A stretch of 64,000 bases of DNA, taken from assembly GCA_002709225.1 (NCBI GenBank), contig PAQH01000126.1, forward strand, positions 1 to 64,000. The letters are read 5' to 3'. The notes below the pieces were generated by a model. It made no database searches. It saw only the letters and a list, made by a program, of their open reading frames with translations, and was not told the origin of the DNA. This document shows, one piece after another, positions 44,779-53,596 of the stretch. The stretch is from Planctomycetaceae bacterium (lineage in GTDB: Bacteria > Planctomycetota > Planctomycetia > Pirellulales > Pirellulaceae). The translations under genes were made by a program, and so were the position numbers. Every line of letters starts with the position of its first letter. Within the stretch, counting starts at the first letter, position 1.

Positions 44779-46212
44779 CTAGGACGTTTGCGGTGCATTG
44801 AGGTCGAAGATCTCAGGTCCCACATGGTCCGTGACGACGTGTCCAAAGAGTGTGTGAGCGCTCGCGTCGTAGATCGTAACGGGTAGCAGGTGCCCTGCCT
44901 GACGCTGGTTTCCGTCCCAGACGACGATACGATCGCAGTGAGTGCGCCCCGTCATCTGAATGACGTGCCCTCCACTGGGGTGTCGCAATTCGCGTTTACT
45001 GGGACCCTCAACAAGGACATCGATAGTGCGTCCTAGGAATACTTGATTGTCGGCTTCGCTGATTTGGTTTTGCAGGGCCAGCAGATCCTGATTCCGACGT
45101 TGTTTCACTTCCCGTGGCACGTCATCTGGCAGTTGATCGGCCGCTTTGGTGCCGGGCCTTTCGCTGTACTTGAAGATGAAACTATTCTTGAATCGGTACT
45201 TGTTTACCGCGGCGACGGATTTGTCGAAATCGTCTTCGGTTTCACCACAGAATCCCACGATGAAATCGCTCGAGATGGCAGTCCCGGGAATCGTCTCACG
45301 AATTCGTGTCATCATTTCGTCGTAGATCTCCAAGGTGTACCCCCGTTTCATCCGCTGCAAAACACGGTTTGATCCACTTTGCAGCGGAAGGTGCAGATAG
45401 GGGGAGACCTTGGGAAGATCGCGTATTGCGTGTAGCAAGTCATCGGTCATGTCACGGGGGTAGTTAGTGACGAATTTCAAGCGTTCGATACCATCGATCT
45501 GGTGCAGACGCACTAACAAGTCCGACAGACGCGTTATTGTGTCACCGGATTGATGGCGGTAGCTATTGACCGTTTGACCCAGCAGGATAAGTTCACGGGT
45601 TCCTTGGTCGGCCAGCACGCGTGCTTCAGCTTCGATTTGTTCCGGGGCGCGACCTTGTTCCGGGCCACGCGTGTTTGGCACCACACAGTAGGTGCAGAAT
45701 TTATCGCAACCGATCTGGATCCGCAGGTAAGCCTGATACGGTGAAGATCGCATGTCGGGGTCGCGCAAGGGATCGAAAGTCTCATGACTACGTTTGATTT
45801 CCTCGAGCGACCCATCTCGGCGGCCTAGTCCGACCGCAAGTTGTTTTTCTTTGCCGGAGCGGGATTCCTCAATCAGCCTGGGTATTTCCTGCAATTGGCC
45901 AGGCCCCACCACAAAATCGACATAGGGAGCGCGCCCAAAAATCAGCTGCTGGTCTTTTTGGGCCATGCACCCCATCACACCGATGGTGACATCAGGGTGT
46001 CGTTGCTTGTGGTCTTTGAGCTTTCCCCGTGAGCCGTAGGTTTTTTCTTCGGCTTGCTGTCGAACACTGCAAGTGTTGAACAGTACCGTATCCGCCTGTT
46101 GAGGCTGGTTGGTTAGTTCGTAACCCTGACGGCGCAGATTAGCCACCACCATTTCACTGTCCAGCATGTTCATCTGGCAGCCAACGGTTTCAATGTACAG
46201 TCGTTTGGGCAT
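44779..46212 (-). CDS. miaB: tRNA-2-methylthio-N6-dimethylallyladenosine synthase
   Basis: 477 aa. MiaB adds methylthio to A37 of tRNAs that read codons starting with U, using radical SAM chemistry and two 4Fe-4S clusters. The N-terminal MTTase domain supplies Cys12 (ETVGCQMN), Cys48 (NTCSVR) and Cys82 (GVMGCMAQ). The radical SAM motif is GCDKFCTYCVVP (C-x3-C-x2-C). YLHLPLQSGSNRVLQRMKRGY and SDFIVGFCGETEDDF are family marks, and a C-terminal TRAM domain holds VLVEGPSKR. Length is normal. Confidence 0.96.
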   Translation of the reverse strand: MPKRLYIETVGCQMNMLDSEMVVANLRRQGYELTNQPQQADTVLFNTCSVRQQAEEKTYGSRGKLKDHKQRHPDVTIGVMGCMAQKDQQLIFGRAPYVDFVVGPGQLQEIPRLIEESRSGKEKQLAVGLGRRDGSLEEIKRSHETFDPLRDPDMRSSPYQAYLRIQIGCDKFCTYCVVPNTRGPEQGRAPEQIEAEARVLADQGTRELILLGQTVNSYRHQSGDTITRLSDLLVRLHQIDGIERLKFVTNYPRDMTDDLLHAIRDLPKVSPYLHLPLQSGSNRVLQRMKRGYTLEIYDEMMTRIRETIPGTAISSDFIVGFCGETEDDFDKSVAAVNKYRFKNSFIFKYSERPGTKAADQLPDDVPREVKQRRNQDLLALQNQISEADNQVFLGRTIDVLVEGPSKRELRHPSGGHVIQMTGRTHCDRIVVWDGNQRQAGHLLPVTIYDASAHTLFGHVVTDHVGPEIFDLNAPQTS

Positions 46213-46329
46213 CGTGGCGCAACTTCAAACTCGCGAGTCAAACTATGTCAGGCCAATATTGAACAACCATCCTACCGCGCCGAGCGGCAGAGCGAAGCGG
46301 GGCTTTCGCATGAGGTGGGTAGAAGGTGT

Positions 46330-46896
46330 TCAGGGTGTTGGACGCGACATGGGACCAGCGCAGTCATGAAACAACCTAGAGAGGGCTGCCTGGCGGAAGT
46401 GGAAAATTCTTCGCAGGTCGTGTTTTACGAAAAGGCTGTGGATCAGTACGCCACCGGGAACACGGTAATCGACGATGTCGCGAACGAGGGTGTCGGGGCC
46501 AGCTTCCAGAAAAGTGTGCTCATGGTGCCAACGACGATAGGGACCTTTTAATTGTTCATCGACAAAACGGAAAGGTGGTTCCCACTCGCGGATTCTAGTT
46601 TTCCAACGCAGCGGGAGGCCATGTAGACGCAAACGGTAGTCGATCAAGGTGCCGGTTTGAATGTCGAGGGGACGGGAGGCGAGTACCGCGAAGTGGAGCC
46701 AGGCAGGAGTGATCCGTTCCAGTTGAAACGCATCGGCAAAAAAGGCGAAAACATCCGCCCGTGGTCCTGGCAGAGTCTGTTCCGCTACCAGCTGAAACTC
46801 TCCGGGCACTTCACGACTGGGGCCAATCGAGAGGGTTGGCTCGGCGCCAAGGGGCGGCCGGGTTGGCGAATTCGTGGACAGGGGTTTGGTAGCCAT
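46330..46896 (-). CDS. SRPBCC (START-like) domain protein
   Basis: 188 aa. After a 35-residue polar N-terminus comes a single SRPBCC domain: EQTLPGPRADVFAFFADAFQLERITPAWLHF, LRLHGLPLRWKTRI, PPFRFVDEQLKGPYRRWHHEHTF and DIVDYRVPGG. This pattern is common in coenzyme Q-binding/cyclase-like members that hold hydrophobic ligands. Ligand unknown. It reads away from ribH, divergent across a 209-bp gap. Confidence 0.8.
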   Translation of the reverse strand: MATKPLSTNSPTRPPLGAEPTLSIGPSREVPGEFQLVAEQTLPGPRADVFAFFADAFQLERITPAWLHFAVLASRPLDIQTGTLIDYRLRLHGLPLRWKTRIREWEPPFRFVDEQLKGPYRRWHHEHTFLEAGPDTLVRDIVDYRVPGGVLIHSLFVKHDLRRIFHFRQAALSRLFHDCAGPMSRPTP

Positions 46897-47105
46897 AGAG
46901 TCGCATTTTGCCTTGCATCCTGAAAATTGACTAGTGTTAAAGCAATGTTTGATGCCGGAAATGAACTGACCCGTCGGGCCAGAACTGGCTGTGTTGCTTT
47001 CAAGGGGCGTTGGTTCAACGGGTAGGGTTGGGTATACAGGGGCCAGAGTGGCTCTCGCACGCGGAGAGGCACGGTGTTTGTAGATTTGGAGAGGGAAGGC
47101 GATTC

Positions 47106-47585
47106 ATGCCCGAGACATGGGAAGGCGAACTGATTGGCGGGGAGTCTCGATTCGCAGTGGTGGTTTCTCGCTACAACGAATCCATTACGGCGCGCCTGCT
47201 GGAGGGAGCCCTGCAGACTCTGGCGGCGGCAGGGGTGAGCGAAGACGCGGTCCAGGTAGCGTGGGTGCCGGGAGCCTGGGAGATTCCACTGATTGCTGGC
47301 AGGTTTGCCCGCTCGGGAGACTACGCCGGCGTGATCTGTCTGGGAGCGGTCATTCGGGGTGAAACGACACATGACCAGTACATTAACCAACAAGTCACTG
47401 AGAGTCTGGGACGTGTCGCGTTAGAGGCGGACGTTCCCGTCGGGTTTGGCCTGCTGACTTGCAACTCGCTCGAGCAGGCGATCCAGCGAGCGGGGGGCAC
47501 TGTTGGAAACAAAGGTGTCGAGTGCGCTGAAGCGGTATTGCGGATGGCTGATTTGATGAGCCGGTTGCCGTCACAGCCTCGCTGA
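47106..47585 (+). CDS. ribH: 6,7-dimethyl-8-ribityllumazine synthase
   Basis: 159 aa from ATG 47106, with GAGAGGGAAGG upstream; the track start 32 codons earlier is not supported. RibH makes lumazine in riboflavin synthesis and forms large shells. RFAVVVSRYNESITARLLEGAL, VPGAWEIPLIAG, CLGAVIRGETTHDQYI (catalytic His) and PVGFGLLTCNSLEQA are all family marks. No FMN riboswitch was seen upstream. It starts a plus-strand series ribH-nusB-ftsY. Confidence 0.96.
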   Translation: MPETWEGELIGGESRFAVVVSRYNESITARLLEGALQTLAAAGVSEDAVQVAWVPGAWEIPLIAGRFARSGDYAGVICLGAVIRGETTHDQYINQQVTESLGRVALEADVPVGFGLLTCNSLEQAIQRAGGTVGNKGVECAEAVLRMADLMSRLPSQPR

Positions 47586-47719
47586 AGTACATTTGCCCAG
47601 CCGTCTCCATTATCCGTACGTTAGGCGGCGTGCGACGTGGTCAGTTTGGTTCGCGCGAGTTCCTTTTTGTTGTTTTTCGGGACCGGCTGCCCGTGTGGAG
47701 CGGCCGGTGCAAGGCCGCA

Positions 47720-48127
47720 ATGAGTCGTCGTTCACGAGCCCGAGAGGTGGTGTTGCAAGTGCTTTATCAGGAGGACTTGAATCCTGATGCGCTGCAGAGT
47801 GTGACGGACGACTTTCTCACGAGCCGACTGCGCGGCGATGCGGAACTGATCGCGTTTGCCAGATCTTTGCTTGCGGGGGTTCGGTCCCAGGCCGCGTCGC
47901 TCGACACGCTCCTCGAAGAACATACGGAGAATTGGCAATTGAGCCGAATGGCGGCAACCGACCGCAATGTACTTCGTCTGGCAGCGTTTGAGATTCTCCA
48001 TGCGGATACACCAGGTCCCGTGGTGATCGACGAAGCCGTTGAATTAGCGCGTCGATTTGGTACGCGTCAATCTTCAAGGTTTGTCAACGGCGTATTGGAT
48101 CGCGTGCTACGTGAATCTCTGAAGTGA
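47720..48127 (+). CDS. nusB: Transcription antitermination factor NusB
   Basis: 135 aa from ATG 47720; the track start lies 30 codons upstream without homology. NusB pairs with NusE (S10) in rRNA antitermination. SRRSRAREVVLQVLYQEDL, LDTLLEEHTENWQLSRMAATDRNVLRLAAFEIL and VVIDEAVELARRFGTRQSSRFVNGVLDRVL match the family end to end. It follows ribH, a common neighbour, with 134 bp between. Confidence 0.96.
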   Translation: MSRRSRAREVVLQVLYQEDLNPDALQSVTDDFLTSRLRGDAELIAFARSLLAGVRSQAASLDTLLEEHTENWQLSRMAATDRNVLRLAAFEILHADTPGPVVIDEAVELARRFGTRQSSRFVNGVLDRVLRESLK

Positions 48128-48278
48128 AGCTTGGCTCGCAGAGTGCCATGACGTTGCGGTGAGCGCGGCGACCGTGCTGCCTTTGGTGGCCTATATTAGG
48201 GCCCACGACAGCCTCTCGCAGGGACGGTAAAATGCGTTCACGTTGAGTTGCCCAATGCCTATGGCCGGAGCGGAATGG

Positions 48279-49196
48279 ATGGGTTTTTTTGATCGAATAA
48301 AACGCGGATTGGAGAAAACCGCGACAGTCCTCAGTACGGATATTCGTGATCTCTTCAAAGCGGAAGGAAGGCTGGTCGATGATGCCTTCCTGGGTGAGAT
48401 ATTCGCCATTCTCGTGAAGACCGATATGGGTGGTGGGCCCGCGACGGAGATTCGTGATCAAATTCGCGCTGATTTTCGCGGCCGCGTGATCGAAATGTCC
48501 GAAGCGTTCGATGTGATCAAGACAAAGGTGAGCGAGTTGTTGGCACAGCCACCCCAACCGCTGCGGTTTGCCGAGAACGGGCCGACGGTGATCATGGTGG
48601 TCGGTGTGAACGGTTCCGGCAAGACAACTTCGATTGCCAAATTAGCGACGCTCTGCAAAAGCCAGGGTAAGCACGTTGTGTTGGGGGCGGCGGATACATT
48701 TCGGGCTGCTGCTGTTGAGCAGTTGACGGTTTGGTCACAACGAATCGGCGTCGATATTGTGACCGGCGCCGCGAACAGTGACCCCGCGAGTGTTGCCCAC
48801 CGAGCAGTTGCCAAGGCAGTCGAGGAAAATGCAGGCGTGTGCATCATTGATACAGCGGGGCGCCTGCAGACGCAGGTGAATTTGATGCGTGAGTTGGAGA
48901 AAATCCAGCGTGTCGTAGGGTCTCAGATTCCCGCAGCGCCGCATGAGGTATTGTTGGTCCTGGATGCCACCGCGGGACAAAACGGTGTCAGCCAGGCGCG
49001 GGGGTTCTCTGAGGCGGCGGGATGTACGGGGATTGTGCTCGCCAAACTGGACGGTACTGCCAAAGGAGGCGTGGTCATTCCCATCCGACAGCAGTTTGAC
49101 TTACCCGTTGTATTCGTTGGTGTAGGCGAGCAGCCAGATGATTTGGTGATCTTCGATGTCGAGCGGTTTGTCGACGCTTTGTTTGCGGAAGTCTAA
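48279..49196 (+). CDS. ftsY: Signal recognition particle receptor FtsY
   Basis: 305 aa from ATG 48279, with GGAGCGG upstream; in-frame ATGs at 48255 and 48261 are alternatives. FtsY receives SRP-ribosome complexes at the membrane. MGFFDRIKRGLEKT begins the NG domain; no long acidic A domain is present. GTPase motifs are GVNGSGKTTS (G1), DTFRAAAVEQL (G2), DTAGR (G3), TKLDG-like AKLDGTAKGG (G4, Ala for Thr) and GVGEQPDDL (G5). It follows nusB. Confidence 0.95.
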   Translation: MGFFDRIKRGLEKTATVLSTDIRDLFKAEGRLVDDAFLGEIFAILVKTDMGGGPATEIRDQIRADFRGRVIEMSEAFDVIKTKVSELLAQPPQPLRFAENGPTVIMVVGVNGSGKTTSIAKLATLCKSQGKHVVLGAADTFRAAAVEQLTVWSQRIGVDIVTGAANSDPASVAHRAVAKAVEENAGVCIIDTAGRLQTQVNLMRELEKIQRVVGSQIPAAPHEVLLVLDATAGQNGVSQARGFSEAAGCTGIVLAKLDGTAKGGVVIPIRQQFDLPVVFVGVGEQPDDLVIFDVERFVDALFAEV

Positions 49197-49314
49197 GGTG
49201 TGGTCCGCTCGATCTGCGTCCAGTCCGCGCTACCCAGCGAGATGCGCGAGCGGACCTTTGGGCGTTCTCTGACCAACTGTGCGTCGCGTACCGAAGACTG
49301 CTACAATAAGTGCC

Positions 49315-49518
49315 ATGGCCCAGCAAGCGAAAAAACAGCGACGATCGCGTGTTCCCAGTAAGGGGGGAGCGGTGGCCGCCGAAGATTTACTGGAACGGAT
49401 CGACCAGCACTACCACCACTTGAATGCCGGATTAGACGCATTGGAGGCGCGGTTGAAAGCGAACCGCGACGTGGACGATATTGCTGTGTCGAAGTTGGTT
49501 CGACGCAAGCCGCGCTAG
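49315..49518 (+). CDS. Small basic hypothetical protein
   Basis: 67 aa from ATG 49315. The N-terminus is Lys/Arg/Gln-rich (AQQAKKQRRSRVPSK), the middle is a short helix (AEDLLERIDQHYHHLNAGLDALEARL), and the end is basic. No family recognised. Good coding character and its place after ftsY on the same strand support it, but it has no strong Shine-Dalgarno. Its stop is 14 bp from the convergent kinase. Confidence 0.5.
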   Translation: MAQQAKKQRRSRVPSKGGAVAAEDLLERIDQHYHHLNAGLDALEARLKANRDVDDIAVSKLVRRKPR

Positions 49519-49532
49519 CACGCTGCTAGTCG

Positions 49533-51839
49533 TCAGGAGGTACCTTCCTCGGTGAGTTCAGGCTGTGGGCGTAGGGTCTGACGTTCCGTGGAATTGGTTA
49601 TTAAGGTTGCTCGCGGCAGGTGTCCCGGAGGTTCGATTGGGCCGGGCGTCCGTTTGTTCTTGCGTGTTTCCACGGTGAGCCGCAGCACGACAAACCACAA
49701 GAGCGTCACGGTAAGCAGCATTCCGAGCAATGCCAAGACGCCTTCACGTACGAGCTGATTTCCCAGCTGCCGGACGGGATCGATGGCACCACCCTCCTTC
49801 TCTTGCACCATGACAATCAGATCGGTCACTTGCCCCGCTGCCGAGGAACTTGTGTTCGATGCCGAAAGGCGGACACGCTCGATAGCGGCAATCCACGTCT
49901 CCTGTTGGTCGGGCGCCTGCTCTGCAGCGGAGAGTGGGTCGCGATACTGGTAATTCCAGTCTTGTGCGATTCGATTGAGTTGTTCGCGTGACACTTCAAA
50001 CTGGCGCGTATCCTGGATCGGCGCATCGGGGTCGTCGCTATTGCCAGTTTGTAGGGGGTGTTGCAAGATGACCCCTGCGTTGTCGCCGCGCCGGCCATCA
50101 ATTAGTACCGCAAAGCGGTCGAGTGGTTGTGTTTGGGTTTCGGTTTGTTGGGGCTGTTCTTGCCCGAGAAACTCAAAGCCGCCGATTCTCACGGTGAACA
50201 CGAGGACACCTGTAAATTTGCCGCTACCATCGGGATGCTCAAAAATGGGCGTCGAGATACCAATTTTCCAAGTCCTTGTCGTCGTGCTCTGGAAAGCAGC
50301 CGACAGGTGAGACCTTTCAATGTGAGAGACCTCAGGGGGCCGGATTTGTTTATCAGACAGGTCGTTTGGGCCTCCGTGAAAATAGGTGCGGTAGGCGAAG
50401 TTCTTGCCCACGGATTGCGAGCGAATGGCAGGATTATCGTAGGCAACCGCCACGATGGTGCCGGCCGCATCGAGGGCAAAGAGACTTGCGAATCGAGGTT
50501 GTAGTCCTTTTTCTTGATCCGATCGCAGGTAGAACTGCAGTCGCTGGTTCAAATACTCGCGTAGCTGCAGTCTGTCGACGTTCTCGGAAAAGGCAGAACG
50601 AAGTGTGGCGAAAGCTGTTGCGTCGGGTTGCAGCGTAGCGATTTGCTTGAGGGACTCTGAGCGTCGCACTTTGTGGAACCGCTCATGAAATGTGGGTTCA
50701 CCGGCCTCTTGTGTTGCGATCTCAAAATACCGCTTGATTTCATCTTCAAGGCGTCTGGCAATGTGGAAAGCTGCGAACCTATTGCTTTCGTACGCCCGCC
50801 GCCTGATTGCGTCGGTTGATTGGTCGGTTGCCTGTTGATAGCCACGCCAGGCAAAGATGGTCATCAAGCACAGGAGGACCAGGGGGCCGACGACGCCCAG
50901 TACCATCAGTGGACGCCGCAACCGCGTACGAGATCGAACACGCAGAGCATCGAGGATCTGCTCGATTGTTGCGTAGCGGTCGTTGGGGTCGTGGGCCAGG
51001 CACCGTTGCACGATCTCTGCCAACGGCCGGTCGAGCATCCCGCGGAGTGCGAGGTCGGCGCTGATCGGTGGTGAGGATTTCAGTAACGCTTGATATTGCT
51101 CCAACCGTTGCGGAAGATCCCCCGAGGCGTCGATGGCATCGACTACCTCGTCATTGCGATAGGGTGGCTTACCAGTGAGCATGGTATACAGCAGCGCGCC
51201 CAACGCGTAGACGTCCCAGCCGGGGTTGGGGTTTGCCGCCAGGCTGGCCTGTTCGGGAGCCATGAAAAACAGTGTGCCCAATGCCGGGGATTGTTCTGAG
51301 GAAAGGCGTGACTGTCCAAAGTCGGCGAGCCGCGGTTTGTGATCTTCGTCGAGAAGAATGTTGGCCGGCTTAATATCACAATGCAGGACTCCCTTCCCAT
51401 GGGCGTGCTGTAAACCCACCGCAATTTCACGAAACAGCTCAACCGCTTCGCTGACCGATAGTGGACCACTCTTCTGGAGATAGTCGTCCAAGGAGCCGTT
51501 TTCCACGTACTCCATCACATAGTAGGGCGGGTTGGCATTCCAGCCGACATCCAGTAGCTGGACGACGTAGCGGTCGGCAGCCAGAAAAACCAGTTTTTCT
51601 GTTTCTCGATCCAACAGTGACCAGTCCAGGCCACTCTGGTGCAGGTAGAACTTGATCGCTACTTTACGGCGGGTGGTGGTATCGACGCCAATCCAGACTT
51701 CACCGTAGGCACCGCTTCCGAGGAAGTGTTGTAGTTCATAGCCCGGGACCTCGGCCGGAGGCCTGGCGCGGCGCAGGCTCAAGTCCTTCGTGCGCTCAAG
51801 GTCTTTGCTGGATTGCTGCTCTGTCCGATCGCCGACCAT
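49533..51839 (-). CDS. Transmembrane Ser/Thr protein kinase with extracytoplasmic Cache-like sensor
   Basis: 768 aa from ATG 51839. The kinase domain is complete: LGSGAYGEVW (glycine loop), VAIKFY (Lys), HCDIKPANILL (catalytic loop with Cys for Arg) and DFGQS, then GTLFFMAPEQA. After residue about 310 comes a membrane segment (LMVLGVVGPLVLLCLMTIFAW), then some 330 extracytoplasmic residues with a dCache-like pattern (PRFASLFALDAAGTIVAVAYDNP, YRTYFHGG, FTGVLVFTVRIG), and a second membrane segment (VLALLGMLLTVTLLWFVVL) with a short polar tail. The layout is of a receptor kinase responding to a small ligand. It lies on the minus strand after the helicase gene, but 111 bp apart. Confidence 0.87.
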   Translation of the reverse strand: MVGDRTEQQSSKDLERTKDLSLRRARPPAEVPGYELQHFLGSGAYGEVWIGVDTTTRRKVAIKFYLHQSGLDWSLLDRETEKLVFLAADRYVVQLLDVGWNANPPYYVMEYVENGSLDDYLQKSGPLSVSEAVELFREIAVGLQHAHGKGVLHCDIKPANILLDEDHKPRLADFGQSRLSSEQSPALGTLFFMAPEQASLAANPNPGWDVYALGALLYTMLTGKPPYRNDEVVDAIDASGDLPQRLEQYQALLKSSPPISADLALRGMLDRPLAEIVQRCLAHDPNDRYATIEQILDALRVRSRTRLRRPLMVLGVVGPLVLLCLMTIFAWRGYQQATDQSTDAIRRRAYESNRFAAFHIARRLEDEIKRYFEIATQEAGEPTFHERFHKVRRSESLKQIATLQPDATAFATLRSAFSENVDRLQLREYLNQRLQFYLRSDQEKGLQPRFASLFALDAAGTIVAVAYDNPAIRSQSVGKNFAYRTYFHGGPNDLSDKQIRPPEVSHIERSHLSAAFQSTTTRTWKIGISTPIFEHPDGSGKFTGVLVFTVRIGGFEFLGQEQPQQTETQTQPLDRFAVLIDGRRGDNAGVILQHPLQTGNSDDPDAPIQDTRQFEVSREQLNRIAQDWNYQYRDPLSAAEQAPDQQETWIAAIERVRLSASNTSSSAAGQVTDLIVMVQEKEGGAIDPVRQLGNQLVREGVLALLGMLLTVTLLWFVVLRLTVETRKNKRTPGPIEPPGHLPRATLITNSTERQTLRPQPELTEEGTS

Positions 51840-51950
51840 ACCGGGTATCGTAACACATCGAGTCTGAAGTGTGGGGCCAGACGTGTGGAGTGCCCCGTGG
51901 GGCCGCCGGGGCACCACGGCCGGAAGCACCTCTTGTCTGCCCTGACAGGA

Positions 51951-53201
51951 TCAGAGTGCGCGGCGGTAGCGTTTGGGCGGACGTCGCAGCATTTCCGCGG
52001 GTGGCTCACGTTTCGGTTGAGCACTGGCGGTGGATTCGGCGGGGGCCGCCATTCCAGTGATTCCCTCGATGTCATCTCGGACCAGTTCGCGGTTGATCCG
52101 CTGTTCAATCTTTGTCAGTTCTGAGCCCTCGTCCGGGGAGACGAACGTGAAAGCGACACCTTCTCGTCCCATCCGGCCGGTACGACCTACGCGATGGACA
52201 TAGTCATCACTAAACTGGGGAGTGTCGTAATTTACGATGTGAGAAATATTGCTGACGTCGATTCCCCGACCGACGACGTCAGTTGCGATCAGGTATGTCA
52301 GCTTACCGGATCGGAAAGCACCCATCACACGATCTCGCGCGCCCTGCGCCAGGTCGCCATGAATGCAACCCAGGTTGTCGAATTGTTTGTTGAGTCTCTG
52401 AAAGATCCGCTCAGTTCCTCGCTTGGTGCGGCAGAAGACAATTGCTTGCTGAGGTTGCTCACGTTTCAGTAACTCGACGAGCAGTTCAAATTTGCGGTCG
52501 TTTTCAACCGTAAAATAATACTGATCGATGGTCTCGACGGTGATTTCTTTAGGGCAAAAGTTGAGCGTCTCGGGTTCATACATGTAGCGTTTGGCAAGAC
52601 GCAGAATAGGCGGTGGAAGCGTGGCACTGAACAACATCGTCTGGCGGTCTTCAGGACACCGGCGGAGAATCTTCTCGATGTCAGGGCGAAAGCCGATGTC
52701 GAGCATGCGGTCGGCTTCGTCGAGTACGACGCACCAGAGGTCTTTGAGCACCAGTGAGCCACGCTGTATGTGGTCAATGACCCGCCCCGGTGTGCCGACT
52801 ACGATTTCGACGCCACGCCGGAGTTTCTCGATTTGCCCACGGATGGGTTTGCCACCGTAAACTGCCAGCGAGCGTGCTTGTGTGCCGTGCGACAGTTTGC
52901 GAATTTCCTGGTCCACCTGGACGGCCAGCTCTCGTGTCGGACAGAGAATCAGGGCTTGCGGATGAGCGGTTTCACCGGGAGGATCTAGCAGGTCGATGAT
53001 CGGGATCGCGAAGGCCGCTGTTTTCCCGGTGCCCGTTTGAGCTTGCCCGATCACATCGTAACCGTCGATGGCTCGGGGAATCAGACCACCTTGAATCGGG
53101 GTGGGGGCGTTGTAACCTGCCTTGACGAGGGCCTCACGCATAGGTTGCGAAAGGTCCATTTCTTCAAAACTGGCGTTCGGTTCTACGGTTTCTTTTGCCA
53201 A
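51951..53201 (-). CDS. DEAD-box RNA helicase
   Basis: 416 aa. All DEAD-box motifs are present: Q motif PTPIQGG, motif I AQTGTGKT, PTRELA, GTPGRV, DEAD (VLDEADRML), SAT, then in the C-terminal RecA domain IVFCRTK, ATDVVGRGID and HRVGRTGR. Length and motif context resemble RhlE/DeaD types that remodel rRNA and mRNA. The last 40 residues are basic and Pro-rich (PPKRYRRA). Which subgroup cannot be fixed without alignment. It reads on the minus strand before the kinase gene. Confidence 0.94.
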   Translation of the reverse strand: MAKETVEPNASFEEMDLSQPMREALVKAGYNAPTPIQGGLIPRAIDGYDVIGQAQTGTGKTAAFAIPIIDLLDPPGETAHPQALILCPTRELAVQVDQEIRKLSHGTQARSLAVYGGKPIRGQIEKLRRGVEIVVGTPGRVIDHIQRGSLVLKDLWCVVLDEADRMLDIGFRPDIEKILRRCPEDRQTMLFSATLPPPILRLAKRYMYEPETLNFCPKEITVETIDQYYFTVENDRKFELLVELLKREQPQQAIVFCRTKRGTERIFQRLNKQFDNLGCIHGDLAQGARDRVMGAFRSGKLTYLIATDVVGRGIDVSNISHIVNYDTPQFSDDYVHRVGRTGRMGREGVAFTFVSPDEGSELTKIEQRINRELVRDDIEGITGMAAPAESTASAQPKREPPAEMLRRPPKRYRRAL

Positions 53202-53596
53202 TTCCTAGATTGCTCCGACTGTGGTGTGGTGCTCGAAAGTTAGCACTCGAACTGGAGGTGGTCAACGGCCGATTTTCATAGTCCGGCAGTGGCTTAAGGG
53301 CAGGAGCGGTCGCTGATAACTTGCAGATCAGTGTGACGCCAGCCCGGGCGGTAGGCGCCAGCGCCTCCGTGAAGCAAGTTCGCATCGGCTGTGGCTCGGA
53401 CTTGGCGTCGATTCGCAAGTAATTGTTATGAAAAGACTTGTGGAAATCGTGCTGGACCTCTGCGTCATGGCGGAAGCGGTGGTGGCAAAGTGTGTTCCCT
53501 GGCATTTCGGTAGGGGTCGGACAGGCTTGGCGTGCTATTCAGCTGCGTTCACCACCCGCATAATTCGGGAATTCGAGTTTCAGGAGAGGAGCAGCA
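53202..53596. other. Divergent intergenic region, 395 bp
   Basis: Between the helicase (minus) and the DUF6282-like gene (plus). A strong Shine-Dalgarno AGGAGAGGAG ends it. No confident promoter boxes were recognised. Confidence 0.5.
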
